A stretch of 64,000 nt of DNA. It comes from Streptomyces kurssanovii (GTDB lineage Bacteria; Actinomycetota; Actinomycetes; Streptomycetales; Streptomycetaceae). The position numbers and the translations under genes are program-made. The stretch's first letter is position 1, and each line of letters starts with the position of its first letter. Below the pieces are notes generated by a model. That model saw only the letters and a list, made by a program, of their open reading frames with translations, was not told where the DNA came from and made no database searches. Shown here one piece after another: positions 21,004-30,109 of the stretch. The stretch is from assembly GCF_014649695.1 (NCBI RefSeq), contig NZ_BMTN01000012.1, positions 1 through 64,000 on the forward strand, in the 5' to 3' direction.

Positions 21004-21453
21004 ATGCTGTGGGAAAATGCTCAGGTGAGACGGCAGGATCTCGACGACCTCGTACGCCTGCGGCGGGCCCGCGACCGGATGGACCGCGACTACGCCGAGC
21101 CGCTCGACGTCCCGGCGCTTGCTCGTGACGCCCTGATGTCGCCGGGGCATTTCTCGCGCAGCTTCCGTGCCGCCTACGGCGAGACGCCGTACAGCTACCT
21201 GATGACCCGTCGCATCGAACGCGCCAAGGCGCTGCTGCGGCGCGGCGACCTCACGGTGACCGATGTCTGCTTCGCCGTCGGCTGTTCGTCGCTGGGGTCG
21301 TTCAGCTCGCGCTTCACCGAGCTGGTCGGCGAGACCCCGAGCGCCTACCGGGCCCGGAACCACGACCAGGGCGCCGCCATCCCGGCATGCATGTCCAAGA
21401 TCCACACGCGGCCGGTCAGGAACGGAGAAGCGAACCCCGCCGCCCGGTCGTAG
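21004..21453 (+). CDS. AraC-family transcriptional regulator (DNA-binding domain only)
   Basis: This short regulator (149 residues, or 142 from GTG 21025) consists almost only of the double helix-turn-helix of AraC proteins: LDVPALARDALMSPGHFSRSFRAAYGETP for the first unit (about 37-65) and TVTDVCFAVGCSSLGSFSSRF with GETPSAYR for the second (about 88-121). No ligand-binding domain is present, so a partner or a stress signal must act otherwise. It sits ten bases upstream of a VOC gene and is divergent from its paralogue, so it probably controls both. Confidence 0.88.
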   Translation: MLWENAQVRRQDLDDLVRLRRARDRMDRDYAEPLDVPALARDALMSPGHFSRSFRAAYGETPYSYLMTRRIERAKALLRRGDLTVTDVCFAVGCSSLGSFSSRFTELVGETPSAYRARNHDQGAAIPACMSKIHTRPVRNGEANPAARS

Positions 21454-21462
21454 CGTGACGGC

Positions 21463-21879
21463 ATGGACATCAGGCTCTCCCAATGCTTCATCGCCGTCGA
21501 CGACCACGACAAGGCGATCGCCTTCTACCGCGACGTGCTCGGACTTGAGGTGCGCAACGACGTGGGGTTCGAGGGGATGCGCTGGGTGACCGTCGGCGCG
21601 CCCTCACAGCCGGACGTCGACATCGTCCTCGAACCGCCCGTCGCCGACCCGAACGCCTCACCGGCCGACAAGCAGGCCATGGCGGAGTTGATGGCCAAGG
21701 GCCTGCTGCGCGGCGTCATCTTCGCGACGGACGACTGCGACGCCACCTTCGAGCGCATCAGCGCCGCGGGTGGCGAGGTGCTGCAGGAGCCGATGGACCA
21801 GCCCTACGGTGTCCGCGACTGCGGCTTCCGCGACCCCGCCGGCAACCTGTTGCGCTTCACCCAGCCCCTCGGGAAATGA
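21463..21879 (+). CDS. VOC-family protein (copy B)
   Basis: This 138-residue VOC-fold protein is a paralogue of the gene at 20460-20870. Conserved parts are VDDHDKAIAFYRDVLGLEV at residues 11-29, the VLEPP strand, and DQPYGVRDCGFRDPAGNLLRF near the end. It is the second gene of an AraC-VOC operon, an arrangement common in actinobacteria. Substrate unknown. Confidence 0.9.
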   Translation: MDIRLSQCFIAVDDHDKAIAFYRDVLGLEVRNDVGFEGMRWVTVGAPSQPDVDIVLEPPVADPNASPADKQAMAELMAKGLLRGVIFATDDCDATFERISAAGGEVLQEPMDQPYGVRDCGFRDPAGNLLRFTQPLGK

Positions 21880-21981
21880 GCCCCTGCCGGGCCCAGGGCG
21901 GAGCCGTCGGCCGTCATGTGCCAGGACGCTACCTGGGTCGGGCAGCACCGACCCCGGCCTCTCCCCCTGTGCGTCGAGCGA

Positions 21982-23460
21982 TCAGGTCTGTGCCATGTCC
22001 ACGAACCGCGAGTAGTGGCCCTGGAAGGCCACGGTGATCGTCGCAGTCGGGCCGTTACGGTGCTTGGCCACGATCAGGTCCGCCTCGCCTGCGCGCGGGG
22101 ACTCCTTCTCGTAGGCGTCCTCACGGTGCAGAAGGATGACCATGTCCGCGTCCTGCTCGATCGAGCCGGATTCACGGAGGTCCGACACCATCGGCTTCTT
22201 GTCCGTGCGCTGCTCAGGGCCACGGTTCAGCTGGGAGAGCGCGATCACGGGAACCTCGAGCTCCTTCGCGAGCAGCTTGAGGTTACGGGACATGTCGGAG
22301 ACTTCCTGCTGACGGCTCTCGGCCCGCTTCGAACCGCCCGACTGCATCAGCTGCAAGTAGTCGATGACGACGAGCTTGAGGTCGTTCCTCTGCTTCAGCC
22401 GGCGGCACTTCGCGCGGATCTCCATCATCGAGAGGTTCGGCGAGTCGTCGATGTAGAGAGGCGCCTGCGACACGTCCGGCATCCTGCGAGCCAGTCGCGT
22501 CCAGTCCTCGTCCGTCATCGTGCCCGACCGCATGTGGTGCAGAGCCACCCTGGCCTCCGCGGACAGCAGTCGCATCGCGATCTCGTTGCGGCCCATCTCG
22601 AGCGAGAAGATCACGCTGGGCAGGTTGTTCTTGATCGAAGCGGCCCGCGCGAAGTCGAGCGCCAGCGTCGACTTACCCATCGCGGGACGCGCGGCGATCA
22701 CGATCATCTGGCCGGGGTGCAGGCCGTTGGTCAGGGAGTCGAAGTCGGTGAAGCCCGTCGGCACACCGGTCATCTCGCCGCTGCGGGAACCGATCGCCTC
22801 GATCTCGTCGAGGGCGCCCTCCATGATGTCGCCGAGCGGCAGGTAATCCTCGCTCGTGCGCTGTTCGGTGACGGCATAGATCTCGGCCTGGGCGGAGTTC
22901 ACGATCTCGTCGACGTCACCGTCGGCGGCGTAACCCATCTGCGTGATCTTGGTGCCGGCTTCCACCAGCCTGCGCAGCACGGCCCGTTCGTGGACGATCT
23001 CCGCGTAGTACGAGGCGTTGGCCGCGGTCGGGACCGACTGGACCAGCGTGTGGAGGTACGGTGCGCCGCCGACCCGGGTGATCTCGCCCCGTTTGACCAG
23101 CTCGGCCGCCACGGTGATGGGGTCGGCCGGCTCGCCCTTGGCGTACAGGTCGAGGATGGCCTGGTAGACCGTCTCGTGAGCCGGCCGATAGAAGTCGTGG
23201 CCCTTGATGATCTCGACGACGTCGGCGATCGCGTCCTTGGACAGCAGCATGCCGCCGAGTACCGACTGCTCGGCGTCCAGGTCCTGCGGCGGGACGCGCT
23301 CGAATCCGGGGGAGCCACCGTCCCAGCCGCCGCTCTCCCTGCCTCGGTCGTGCTGGTCCTCGCGGCCGCGCCCTTCGTGGCGCCGCTGACGGGAGGCGGG
23401 GAGACGGTCCCCCGGACTGTCGGCCGCCCACGGGTCGTCCAAGGGTTCGGAAATGCTCAC
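21982..23460 (-). CDS. dnaB: Replicative DNA helicase DnaB
   Basis: This 492-residue hexameric helicase unwinds DNA ahead of the replisome. The N-terminal helical domain begins at VPPQDLDAEQSVLGGMLL (about residue 57), and the RecA-like domain has Walker A ARPAMGKST, the DnaB motif LVVIDYLQLM with Walker B, and the C-terminal DLRESGSIEQDAD plus RNGPTATI segments. GTG 23460 has GGAGGAGG nine bases upstream and gives the usual actinomycete length; an N-terminal acidic/Arg-rich extension is normal there. No intein is present. Loading probably depends on the DciA homologue encoded at 63011-63571. Confidence 0.96.
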   Translation of the reverse strand: MSISEPLDDPWAADSPGDRLPASRQRRHEGRGREDQHDRGRESGGWDGGSPGFERVPPQDLDAEQSVLGGMLLSKDAIADVVEIIKGHDFYRPAHETVYQAILDLYAKGEPADPITVAAELVKRGEITRVGGAPYLHTLVQSVPTAANASYYAEIVHERAVLRRLVEAGTKITQMGYAADGDVDEIVNSAQAEIYAVTEQRTSEDYLPLGDIMEGALDEIEAIGSRSGEMTGVPTGFTDFDSLTNGLHPGQMIVIAARPAMGKSTLALDFARAASIKNNLPSVIFSLEMGRNEIAMRLLSAEARVALHHMRSGTMTDEDWTRLARRMPDVSQAPLYIDDSPNLSMMEIRAKCRRLKQRNDLKLVVIDYLQLMQSGGSKRAESRQQEVSDMSRNLKLLAKELEVPVIALSQLNRGPEQRTDKKPMVSDLRESGSIEQDADMVILLHREDAYEKESPRAGEADLIVAKHRNGPTATITVAFQGHYSRFVDMAQT

Positions 23461-23890
23461 CCGGGCCACCTCCTCCCGTCCGCTCCACGGACCTACGCCG
23501 TGGCAGTCTTTTCTATGCCACGGCACTGACAGATCGAGTCGCCGGACTCCGTTCGAAGCAGGGGCTTCCGCACGTCGGGCGACGGTCCACGGTAGGCCCG
23601 GCGGGGGCGTCAGCCAATCTGGTTATCCACAGGCACTGTGGACGAAGGATCAGATGCTGTGGAGAACCCTCCGCAACCTGTGCACGGACCGGGGGACAGC
23701 ACTGTGGAAAAGTTCACGTCCCGCCCCTCGCACCCCATCTCACCTGCGGTTTTCGCATCCACCGCCTGTGGGGGAGAAAAACTTTGTCCGCCGGATCAAG
23801 ATCAGAACAAACGGCGCACGAACCAAGGGGTGACGCCCTTCGAGGTAAGGACTGCAGCCCGCTTGCATCGCTTACCTGTGGAAGATTACA
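23461..23890. other. Gap between dnaB and the MATE gene, with DnaA-box-like cluster
   Basis: These 430 bases lie between divergent genes and should hold both promoters. They contain a perfect TTATCCACA (23623-23631) and three near-matches to the Streptomyces DnaA box in the opposite orientation: TGTGGACGA (23637-23645), TGTGGAGAA (23658-23666) and TGTGGAAAA (23703-23711); TGTGGAAGA at 23877-23885 is weaker. No gene is evident. The cluster is about 35 kb from oriC and could link DnaA level to dnaB expression. Confidence 0.6.
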
Positions 23891-25237
23891 TTGACGCCCA
23901 TGACACAGGTACCGGCAGGGCCGAAGGAACGTCTGCGGCGACACGACCGGGAGATCATCGCGCTCGCTGTTCCGGCCTTCGGCGCCCTTGTCGCCGAGCC
24001 GCTGTTCGTCATGGTCGACAGCGCCATCGTCGGCCATCTCGGTACCCCGCAACTGGCGGGCCTGGGCGTCGCGGCCGCCCTGTTGATGACCGCGGTGAGT
24101 GTGTTCGTTTTTCTGGCCTATGCGACCACGGCCGCCGTTGCCCGTCGGGTCGGAGCGGGTGACCTCCAGTCAGCGATTCGGCAGGGGATGGACGGCATCT
24201 GGCTGGCGCTGGTCCTCGGGGTCGCCGTCATCGCCGTCACTCTTCCCGCAGCCCCATGGCTGGTGGAGGTCTTCGGAGCTTCCGATACCGCCGCACCGCA
24301 TGCGATCACATATCTGCGCATCTCCAGTCTCGGCATCCCCGCCATGCTGATCGTGCTCGCGGCCACCGGAGTGCTCCGGGGTCTCCAGGACACCCGTACC
24401 CCCCTCTATGTCGCGGTCGGCGGCTTTGCCGCCAACGCGGGACTCAACGCCGGACTGGTCTACGGAGCCGGCTTCGGTATCGCCGGCTCGGCCTGGGGCA
24501 CCGTGATCGCGCAGTGCGGAATGGCGGCCGCCTACCTGGTCGTCGTCGTCCGGGGAGCGCGTAAGCACGGTTCCTCACTCCGGCCCGACGCGGCAGGTAT
24601 CCGGGCGAGCGCCCAGGCGGGGGTACCGCTGCTCGTGCGTACGCTCTCCCTGCGAGCGGTCCTCATGATCGCCACTGCGGTGGCGGCCAGGCTGGGCGAC
24701 ACGGACATCGCCGCTCACCAGATCGTGCTGTCCCTCTGGAGTCTGATGGCCTTCGCGCTGGACGCGATCGCCATCGCCGGACAGGCCATCATCGGGCGCT
24801 ATCTGGGAGCCGGTGACGCGGAAGGCGCCAAGCAGGCCTGTCGGCGGATGGTGCAGTGGGGGTTGGTCTCAGGCGTGGTGCTCGGGATCCTGGTGGTGGC
24901 CGCCCGGCCCCTCTTCATCCCTCTGTTCACGAGTGATCAGGCTGTCCGTGACACATTGCTCCCCGCGCTGCTGGTCGTCGCCGTGTCCCAGCCGATCGCC
25001 GGTGTGGTGTTCGTGCTGGACGGTGTCCTGATGGGCGCCGGTGACGGCCCTTATCTGGCAGCGGCCATGCTGCTCACCCTGGCCGTCTTCGCCCCGGTCG
25101 CCTTGCTGGTTCCCGCCCTCGGAGGTGGACTGACCACTCTGTGGTGGGCGATGACCTTGATGATGACCGTCCGCCTGATCACGCTGTGGTGGCGGGCACG
25201 TTCCGGTCGATGGATCGTGACGGGGGCTGCCCGCTGA
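23891..25237 (+). CDS. MATE family efflux transporter
   Basis: This 448-residue membrane protein has about twelve helices in two related halves, as in MATE drug/sodium or proton antiporters. Family marks include the AVPAFGALVAEPLFVMVDSA start (first part of helix 1, given as AVPAFGALVAEPLF), the VLRGLQDT loop near residue 160, and GQAIIGRYLGAGD near 300. TTG 23891 has GGAAG six bases upstream, while ATG 23900 gives three fewer residues. It could export toxic cations or metabolites; the substrate is unknown. It is divergent from dnaB and is followed by parS site 4. Confidence 0.9.
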   Translation: MTPMTQVPAGPKERLRRHDREIIALAVPAFGALVAEPLFVMVDSAIVGHLGTPQLAGLGVAAALLMTAVSVFVFLAYATTAAVARRVGAGDLQSAIRQGMDGIWLALVLGVAVIAVTLPAAPWLVEVFGASDTAAPHAITYLRISSLGIPAMLIVLAATGVLRGLQDTRTPLYVAVGGFAANAGLNAGLVYGAGFGIAGSAWGTVIAQCGMAAAYLVVVVRGARKHGSSLRPDAAGIRASAQAGVPLLVRTLSLRAVLMIATAVAARLGDTDIAAHQIVLSLWSLMAFALDAIAIAGQAIIGRYLGAGDAEGAKQACRRMVQWGLVSGVVLGILVVAARPLFIPLFTSDQAVRDTLLPALLVVAVSQPIAGVVFVLDGVLMGAGDGPYLAAAMLLTLAVFAPVALLVPALGGGLTTLWWAMTLMMTVRLITLWWRARSGRWIVTGAAR

Positions 25238-25242
25238 TCGCC

Positions 25243-25256
25243 GTTTCACGTGAAAC
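25243..25256. other. parS site 4
   Basis: Perfect palindrome gtttcacgtgaaac five bases after the MATE stop; the flanking bases extend it to ccg-core-cgg. Confidence 0.95.
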
Positions 25257-25293
25257 GGCGCCTCCATGAAAGACCCGCCACGGCGCAGACGGC

Positions 25294-25327
25294 GGAAGGG
25301 CCGCACCCGACGGGGTACGGCCCTTCC
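25294..25327. terminator. Bidirectional terminator between MATE and rplI genes
   Basis: Arms ggaagggccg (25294-25303) and cggcccttcc (25318-25327) are perfectly complementary around a 14-base loop. It serves the ends of both convergent units. Confidence 0.8.
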
Positions 25328-25351
25328 TACTGCTCTGTCGAGTATCAGCGC

Positions 25352-25798
25352 TTAGGCGGCGATGACCTCGACGCCGAGCTGCGCGGCAACCTCGGGGTGC
25401 AGACGCACAGACACCTGGTGCGAGCCCAGGGTCTTGATCGGCGAACCGAGCTCGACACGACGCTTGTCGACCTCCGGGCCACCGGCAGCCTTGATCGCCG
25501 AGGCGATGTCAGCCGGGGTGACGGAGCCGAAGAGGCGGCCCGCGTCGCCGGAGCGAACGGCAAGGCGCACCTTGACGGCCTCGAGCTGACCCTTGATGGA
25601 GTTGGCCTGCTCGATGGTCGCGATCTCGTGGATCTTGCGGGCGCGGCGGATCTGCGCCACGTCCTTCTCGCCACCCTTGGTCCAGCGGATCGCGAAACCG
25701 CGCGGGACCAGGTAGTTGCGAGCGTATCCGTCCTTGACGTCGACGACGTCGCCGGCGGCACCGAGGCCAGAAACCTCGTGGGTGAGGATGATCTTCAT
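25352..25798 (-). CDS. rplI: 50S ribosomal protein L9
   Basis: This 148-residue ribosomal protein has two globular domains joined by a long helix. The N-terminal L9 signature [18 protein letters not shown] is at about residues 14-31, with RGFAIRWTK following. The C-terminal domain ends in [15 protein letters not shown]. Last gene of the rpsF-ssb-rpsR-rplI operon, 18 bases after rpsR; followed by the hairpin at 25294-25327. Confidence 0.98.
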   Translation of the reverse strand: MKIILTHEVSGLGAAGDVVDVKDGYARNYLVPRGFAIRWTKGGEKDVAQIRRARKIHEIATIEQANSIKGQLEAVKVRLAVRSGDAGRLFGSVTPADIASAIKAAGGPEVDKRRVELGSPIKTLGSHQVSVRLHPEVAAQLGVEVIAA

Positions 25799-25816
25799 GT
25801 TTCGGTCACCCTTCCC

Positions 25817-26053
25817 TTATCGCGCGGTGGACGTGTAGGGCAGCAGCGCCATCTCACGGCTGTTCTTGACGGCCGTGGCGACGTCACGCTGGTGCTGCGT
25901 GCAGTTGCCGGTCACGCGGCGGGCACGGATCTTGCCGCGGTCGGAAATGAACTTCCGCAGCATGTTCGTGTCCTTGTAGTCCACGTACGCGGTCTTGTCC
26001 TTGCAGAAAGCGCAGACCTTCTTCTTAGGCTTGCGCACAGGCGGCTTCGCCAT
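25817..26053 (-). CDS. rpsR: 30S ribosomal protein S18 (zinc-type)
   Basis: This 78-residue S18 contains CAFCKDK and a later NCTQHQRD, so it is the zinc-ligand (C-plus) form rather than the zinc-independent paralogue that Streptomyces also encode. S18 pairs with S6 on the platform of the small subunit. It is located between ssb and rplI in the standard operon. Confidence 0.97.
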   Translation of the reverse strand: MAKPPVRKPKKKVCAFCKDKTAYVDYKDTNMLRKFISDRGKIRARRVTGNCTQHQRDVATAVKNSREMALLPYTSTAR

Positions 26054-26095
26054 GGTGTATCTCCTGTGTGATCAAGAAGTGGGGTACGAGCTGCC

Positions 26096-26695
26096 CTAGA
26101 AGGGCGGCTCGTCCGAGTAGCCGCCGCCAGAGCCCCCGGAGCCGCCGGAGCTTCCGCCCCAGCCGCCCCCGCCCTGCTGGCCGCCGCCGGACGGCGCACT
26201 GGTGGCCCAGGGGTCGTCGGCGGGAGCACCGCCGCCACCCTGCTGCTGACCACCGCCGGGGCCGCCGCCCCAGCTGCCGCCGCCCTGCTGGCCGCCGGCA
26301 CCGCCGCCGTAGCCGCCCTGGCCGCCGCGACCGGTGGTCTTGGTGACCTTGGCCGTGGCGTTCTTGAGGCTGGGGCCGACTTCCTCGACGTCCAGTTCGT
26401 AGACCGTGCGCTTGACGCCCTCGCGGTCCTCGTAGGACCGCTGCTTGAGCCGGCCCTGCACGACGACACGCATGCCGCGCTGGAGCGACTCGGCGACGTT
26501 CTCCGCCGCCTGACGCCAGACCGAGCAGGTGAGGAAGAGGCTCTCGCCGTCCTTCCACTCATTGGTCTGGCGGTCGAAGGTGCGGGGAGTGGACGCGACG
26601 CGGAACTTCGCGACCGCCGCACCGGACGGGGTGAAGCGCAGCTCGGGGTCGTCGACGAGATTGCCGACGACCGTGATGACGGTCTCGCCTGCCAT
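26096..26695 (-). CDS. ssb: Single-stranded DNA-binding protein
   Basis: This 199-residue SSB has the OB fold in residues 1-115 (start [20 protein letters not shown], aromatic positions in the [17 protein letters not shown] part). A long Gly/Gln-rich linker follows (about 120-190), and the acidic tip ends in DEPPF, the tail that binds replication and repair proteins. This is the essential SSB encoded with rpsF and rpsR. Confidence 0.97.
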   Translation of the reverse strand: MAGETVITVVGNLVDDPELRFTPSGAAVAKFRVASTPRTFDRQTNEWKDGESLFLTCSVWRQAAENVAESLQRGMRVVVQGRLKQRSYEDREGVKRTVYELDVEEVGPSLKNATAKVTKTTGRGGQGGYGGGAGGQQGGGSWGGGPGGGQQQGGGGAPADDPWATSAPSGGGQQGGGGWGGSSGGSGGSGGGYSDEPPF

Positions 26696-26769
26696 GGGTG
26701 AACCTCTCGGCGGGATTGCTGCTGGCTGCTTGCTGCTACTCGAAACCCGATGACCTCTGAGCTAGGTGC

Positions 26770-27060
26770 TCAGTGGGTCTCGGGACGGAGGACCTTGGTC
26801 CGGAGGACCGACTCGTTCAGGTTCATCTGGCGGTCGAGCTCCTTGACGACCGCAGGCTCGGCCTGCAGGTCGATGACCGAGTAGATGCCCTCGGGCTTCT
26901 TCTTGATCTCGTAAGCGAGACGACGACGGCCCCAGGTGTCGACCTTCTCAACCTTTCCGTTGCCCTCACGGACGACGGAGAGGAAGTTCTCGATCAGCGG
27001 GGAGACAGAGCGCTCCTCGAGATCGGGGTCGAGGATGACCATCACCTCGTAGTGACGCAT
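26770..27060 (-). CDS. rpsF: 30S ribosomal protein S6
   Basis: This 96-residue protein starts at ATG 27060 behind a strong AAAGGAGGT site. The S6 features [15 protein letters not shown] at the start and [17 protein letters not shown] in the middle are clear. It is the first gene of the operon and binds S18. A hairpin in its leader at 27089-27107 may take part in autoregulation. Confidence 0.97.
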   Translation of the reverse strand: MRHYEVMVILDPDLEERSVSPLIENFLSVVREGNGKVEKVDTWGRRRLAYEIKKKPEGIYSVIDLQAEPAVVKELDRQMNLNESVLRTKVLRPETH

Positions 27061-27088
27061 GTGGAACCCACCTCCTTTGGACTCAGCG

Positions 27089-27107
27089 GCCACGGTCGTT
27101 CCGTGGC
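27089..27107 (-). promoter_or_regulatory. Leader hairpin of the rpsF operon
   Basis: Arms gccacgg (27089-27095) and ccgtggc (27101-27107) form a seven-pair stem with a five-base loop, ending some 15 bases before the rpsF ribosome site. In several bacterial groups an S6:S18-binding RNA occupies this place; whether this is one is inference. Confidence 0.4.
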
Positions 27108-27330
27108 AGGAGGGTCGTGATGCGTGAGCAACGGTATCGGCCGCCACTGACAATCCCCCTCGTCGAGTGGAGATCGCGTCGTGGCCTGGGCAGACACCGG
27201 TGCAGACCGTACAGAGTACCCGCACTCCGGCTTCCGGTTGAAATCCGGTGGCCCATGGCCGCAATCTGTACACATCGGGTGGACGCGGCGCTACGATGCG
27301 CCGCCTTCCGGCAAAGCCAGGAGGTGCCTC

Positions 27331-27645
27331 ATGGCACAGGCAATGCGACGTCACTCCTCTGTCTCGCTGTTCGCCACGGACGGCAAGCCTCATCCCCTTC
27401 AGGACACCCTGATGGCGGTGACGCTGGTACTGGGCGCTCTCGCGTTCATCTCGGCGATGTTCCACAACCTGCATCTGCTCAGCTCGTGGGCGGGGCTCAT
27501 CGGAATCGCGACAGGTGCCTACGGGCAGTTCATCTCCGCGACGACCCGTGAGCGGTTCCTGCTGATCATCGGGCTGGGCGCGTCCGCGGTGGGGTTCTTC
27601 CTCGGGATGGCGCACGGCGGGCTCTTCGGTGGCGTCCTCGGCTGA
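27331..27645 (+). CDS. Small membrane protein next to the rpsF operon
   Basis: This 104-residue protein starts at ATG 27331 behind AGGAGG. It has three hydrophobic segments (about residues 27-43, 49-65 and 75-98), the last rich in Gly and Ala. It is divergent from rpsF and conserved in this place in Streptomyces as far as I recall, with no known role. A strong hairpin follows. Confidence 0.75.
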   Translation: MAQAMRRHSSVSLFATDGKPHPLQDTLMAVTLVLGALAFISAMFHNLHLLSSWAGLIGIATGAYGQFISATTRERFLLIIGLGASAVGFFLGMAHGGLFGGVLG

Positions 27646-27675
27646 GGCCGGGGGGCGTCGAACCCAAGGGCGGGG

Positions 27676-27708
27676 GCGGGAGCGGGCCGACCGGCGGCCC
27701 GCTCCCGC
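27676..27708 (+). terminator. Terminator after the small membrane protein gene
   Basis: Perfect 14-bp arms gcgggagcgggccg (27676-27689) and cggcccgctcccgc (27695-27708) enclose a five-base loop. Confidence 0.8.
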
Positions 27709-27805
27709 GCACAGCCATTCGGGCCCCAGCCTCGGACCAGTAGGCTTCGGCGCGAGAGCCGGAGCCCCTGACCCATGGGGACACACCTGCCGAGGAGCGC
27801 CCCGC

Positions 27806-28924
27806 ATGAGCCTGACCCTGAGGACCATCAGTCGTGAGCAGCATCTGGCATACATCCAGACCCTGCCCTCGGCGAGTCACTGCCAGGTCCCGGCGTGGGC
27901 GGACGTGAAGACGGAATGGCGCTCGGAGAACCTCGGCTGGTTCGACAAGAACGGTGAGCTCGTCGGCGCGGGCCTGGTGCTCTACCGCCAGCTGCCCAAG
28001 ATCAAGCGGTATCTGGCGTATCTCCCCGAGGGCCCGGTGATCAACTGGTACGCCCCCAACCTGGACGACTGGCTCCAGCCGATGCTGGCGCACCTGAAGA
28101 ACCAGGGCGCGTTCTCGGTGAAGATGGGTCCGCCCGTCGTGATCCGCCGCTGGGACGCCCCGGCGATCAAGGCCGGCATCCAGGACCCGGACGTGAAGCG
28201 ACTGCGCGACGTGGAAGCGACGCACATCGAACCGCGCGCGTTCGAAGTAGCGGACAGGCTGCGGAAGATGGGCTGGCAACAGGGCGAGGACGGCGGTGCC
28301 GGCTTCGGTGACGTCCAGCCCCGCTACGTCTATCAGGTGCCGCTGGCCAACCGCTCGCTCGACGACGTCCTCAAGGGCTTCAACCAGCTGTGGCGGCGCA
28401 ACATCAAGAAGGCCGAGAAGGCCGGCGTGGAGGTCGTGCAGGGCCGCTACGAGGACCTGGCCGAATGGCAGCGGCTGTACGAGATCACTGCTGAGCGGGA
28501 CCGTTTCCGGCCGCGCCCCCTCTCGTACTTCCAGCGCATGTGGACGGTGCTGAACAACGAGGACCCGAACCGCATGCGCCTGTACTTCGCGCGGCACAAC
28601 GGGGTCAACCTGTCCGCGGCGACGATGCTGGTCGTCGGTGGCCATGTCTGGTACTCGTACGGCGCCTCCGACAACATCGGGCGCGAGGTCAGGCCCTCGA
28701 ACGCGATGCAGTGGCGGATGCTCCGCGACGCGTACGCCATGGGCGCGACGGTCTACGACCTGCGGGGCATCAGCGACTCTCTCGACGAGACGGACCACCT
28801 CTTCGGCCTGATCCAGTTCAAGGTCGGGACCGGTGGTGAGGCCGTCGAGTACGTCGGTGAGTGGGACTTCCCGCTGAACAAGCTCCTTCACAAGGCGCTG
28901 GACATCTACATGTCGCGTCGCTGA
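27806..28924 (+). CDS. femX: FemX-type peptidoglycan bridge aminoacyltransferase
   Basis: This 372-residue FemXAB-family enzyme starts at ATG 27806 (GAGGAG nine bases upstream). It has two GNAT-like subdomains; the helical [13 protein letters not shown] segment and [19 protein letters not shown] (start of the second half) are family marks. Enzymes of this type attach glycine from Gly-tRNA to the LL-diaminopimelic acid of lipid II, making the one-residue cross-bridge of Streptomyces; the S. coelicolor orthologue in this place is the essential FemX. It is probably cotranscribed with the racemase-fold gene 76 bases downstream. Confidence 0.92.
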   Translation: MSLTLRTISREQHLAYIQTLPSASHCQVPAWADVKTEWRSENLGWFDKNGELVGAGLVLYRQLPKIKRYLAYLPEGPVINWYAPNLDDWLQPMLAHLKNQGAFSVKMGPPVVIRRWDAPAIKAGIQDPDVKRLRDVEATHIEPRAFEVADRLRKMGWQQGEDGGAGFGDVQPRYVYQVPLANRSLDDVLKGFNQLWRRNIKKAEKAGVEVVQGRYEDLAEWQRLYEITAERDRFRPRPLSYFQRMWTVLNNEDPNRMRLYFARHNGVNLSAATMLVVGGHVWYSYGASDNIGREVRPSNAMQWRMLRDAYAMGATVYDLRGISDSLDETDHLFGLIQFKVGTGGEAVEYVGEWDFPLNKLLHKALDIYMSRR

Positions 28925-29000
28925 CGACGCCGCGGCCGACTCCGTAGTCTCGTACATGTCTCTGATACACCGCAGCCACCAGAAAGGTTCCGGGCCGGCC

Positions 29001-30032
29001 ATGGCGCTCTCCCTCTACGTCGACACCGCTCGCTGGCGGGCGCACCAGAAGTCGGTGATCGACCAGTTCCCCGGTCTCGTCCCGGTCTGCAAGGGCAATG
29101 GCTACGGCTTCGGCCACGAACGGCTGTCGGAGGAGGCGTCACGCTTCGGCGCCGACATGCTCGCCGTGGGCACGACGTACGAGGCCGCACGGATCAAGGA
29201 CTGGTTCAGCGGCGATCTCCTGGTGCTCACGCCCTTCCGGCGTGGTGAGGAACCGGTGCCGCTGCCCGACAGGGTGGTCCGCTCCGTCTCCTCGGTCGAC
29301 GGTGTGCACGCGCTGGTGGGAGCCCGCGTCGTCATCGAGTGCATGAGCTCGATGAAGCGCCACGGCATCTCCGAGCAGGACCTCGGCCAGCTGCACGCCG
29401 CCATCGAGGACGTACGGCTGGAGGGCTTCGCCCTGCACCTGCCGCTGGACCGGACCGACGGTTCCGACGCGGTCGAGGAAGTCATCGGCTGGATGGACCG
29501 GCTGCGCGCGGCCAGGCTGCCGCTGCACACGATGTTCGTGAGCCATCTGCGCGCCCAGGAGCAGGCCCGGCTGCAGCAGCAGTTCCCGCAGACCCGCTTC
29601 CGCGCTCGGATCGGGACGCGGCTGTGGCTCGGCGACCACGAGGCCACCGAGTACCGCGGCGCCGTTCTCGACGTCACCCGCGTGGCCCGGGGGGATCGTT
29701 TCGGCTACCGCCAGCAGAAGGCCGCCTCTGACGGCTGGCTCGTCGTGGTGGCGGGCGGCACATCTCACGGTGTCGGTCTGGAGGCGCCCAAGGCGTTGCA
29801 CGGCGTGATGCCGCGCGCGAAGGGCGTCGCACGGGCGGGTCTGGCGACGGTCAACCGCAATCTGTCGCCGTTCGTGTGGGCGGGCAAGCAGCGCTGGTTC
29901 GCCGAGCCGCCCCACATGCAGGTCTCGATCCTGTTCGTGCCCGCCGACGCTCAGGAGCCGAAGGTCGGTGACGAGCTGGTGGCGCACCTCAGGCACACGA
30001 CGACCCAGTTCGACCGGCTGGTGGACCGCTAG
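29001..30032 (+). CDS. Alanine racemase-fold PLP protein, divergent
   Basis: This is about 343 residues from ATG 29001 (ATG 28956 is possible but has no ribosome site). The N-terminal barrel starts with the family pattern LYVDTARWRAH and carries VCKGNGYGFGHE, where the Lys should bind PLP. ARIGTRLWLGD corresponds to the Arg-containing strand of alanine racemases. However, where canonical racemases have the catalytic VGYADG tyrosine, this protein reads VVAGGTSHGVG, so ordinary alanine racemisation is doubtful. Following femX, it may handle a wall-related amino acid or be a PLP-binding structural homologue. Confidence 0.8.
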   Translation: MALSLYVDTARWRAHQKSVIDQFPGLVPVCKGNGYGFGHERLSEEASRFGADMLAVGTTYEAARIKDWFSGDLLVLTPFRRGEEPVPLPDRVVRSVSSVDGVHALVGARVVIECMSSMKRHGISEQDLGQLHAAIEDVRLEGFALHLPLDRTDGSDAVEEVIGWMDRLRAARLPLHTMFVSHLRAQEQARLQQQFPQTRFRARIGTRLWLGDHEATEYRGAVLDVTRVARGDRFGYRQQKAASDGWLVVVAGGTSHGVGLEAPKALHGVMPRAKGVARAGLATVNRNLSPFVWAGKQRWFAEPPHMQVSILFVPADAQEPKVGDELVAHLRHTTTQFDRLVDR

Positions 30033-30056
30033 CAGGCCCTCGTCCCCCTGCGGACT

Positions 30057-30088
30057 GCCCCGGGGCCGGACGCGCGCCGTCCCCGGGC
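30057..30088. terminator. Imperfect hairpin between convergent genes
   Basis: Segments gcccc-gggg (30057-30065) and ccccgggc (30081-30088) pair with one bulge; the loop is partly self-complementary. It is likely a terminator for both neighbours. Confidence 0.4.
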
Positions 30089-30109
30089 CTGGCGAGCCCG
30101 CAGAAGGCT

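Noticed and set aside
21463-21879. Idea that the two VOC genes are a recent tandem duplication
   Set aside because: They share motifs but differ at most other positions, so the duplication, if local, is old.
26025-26558. Alternative minus-strand frames across ssb
   Set aside because: They arise from the Gly-rich repeat coding of the SSB linker; SSB itself is unambiguous.
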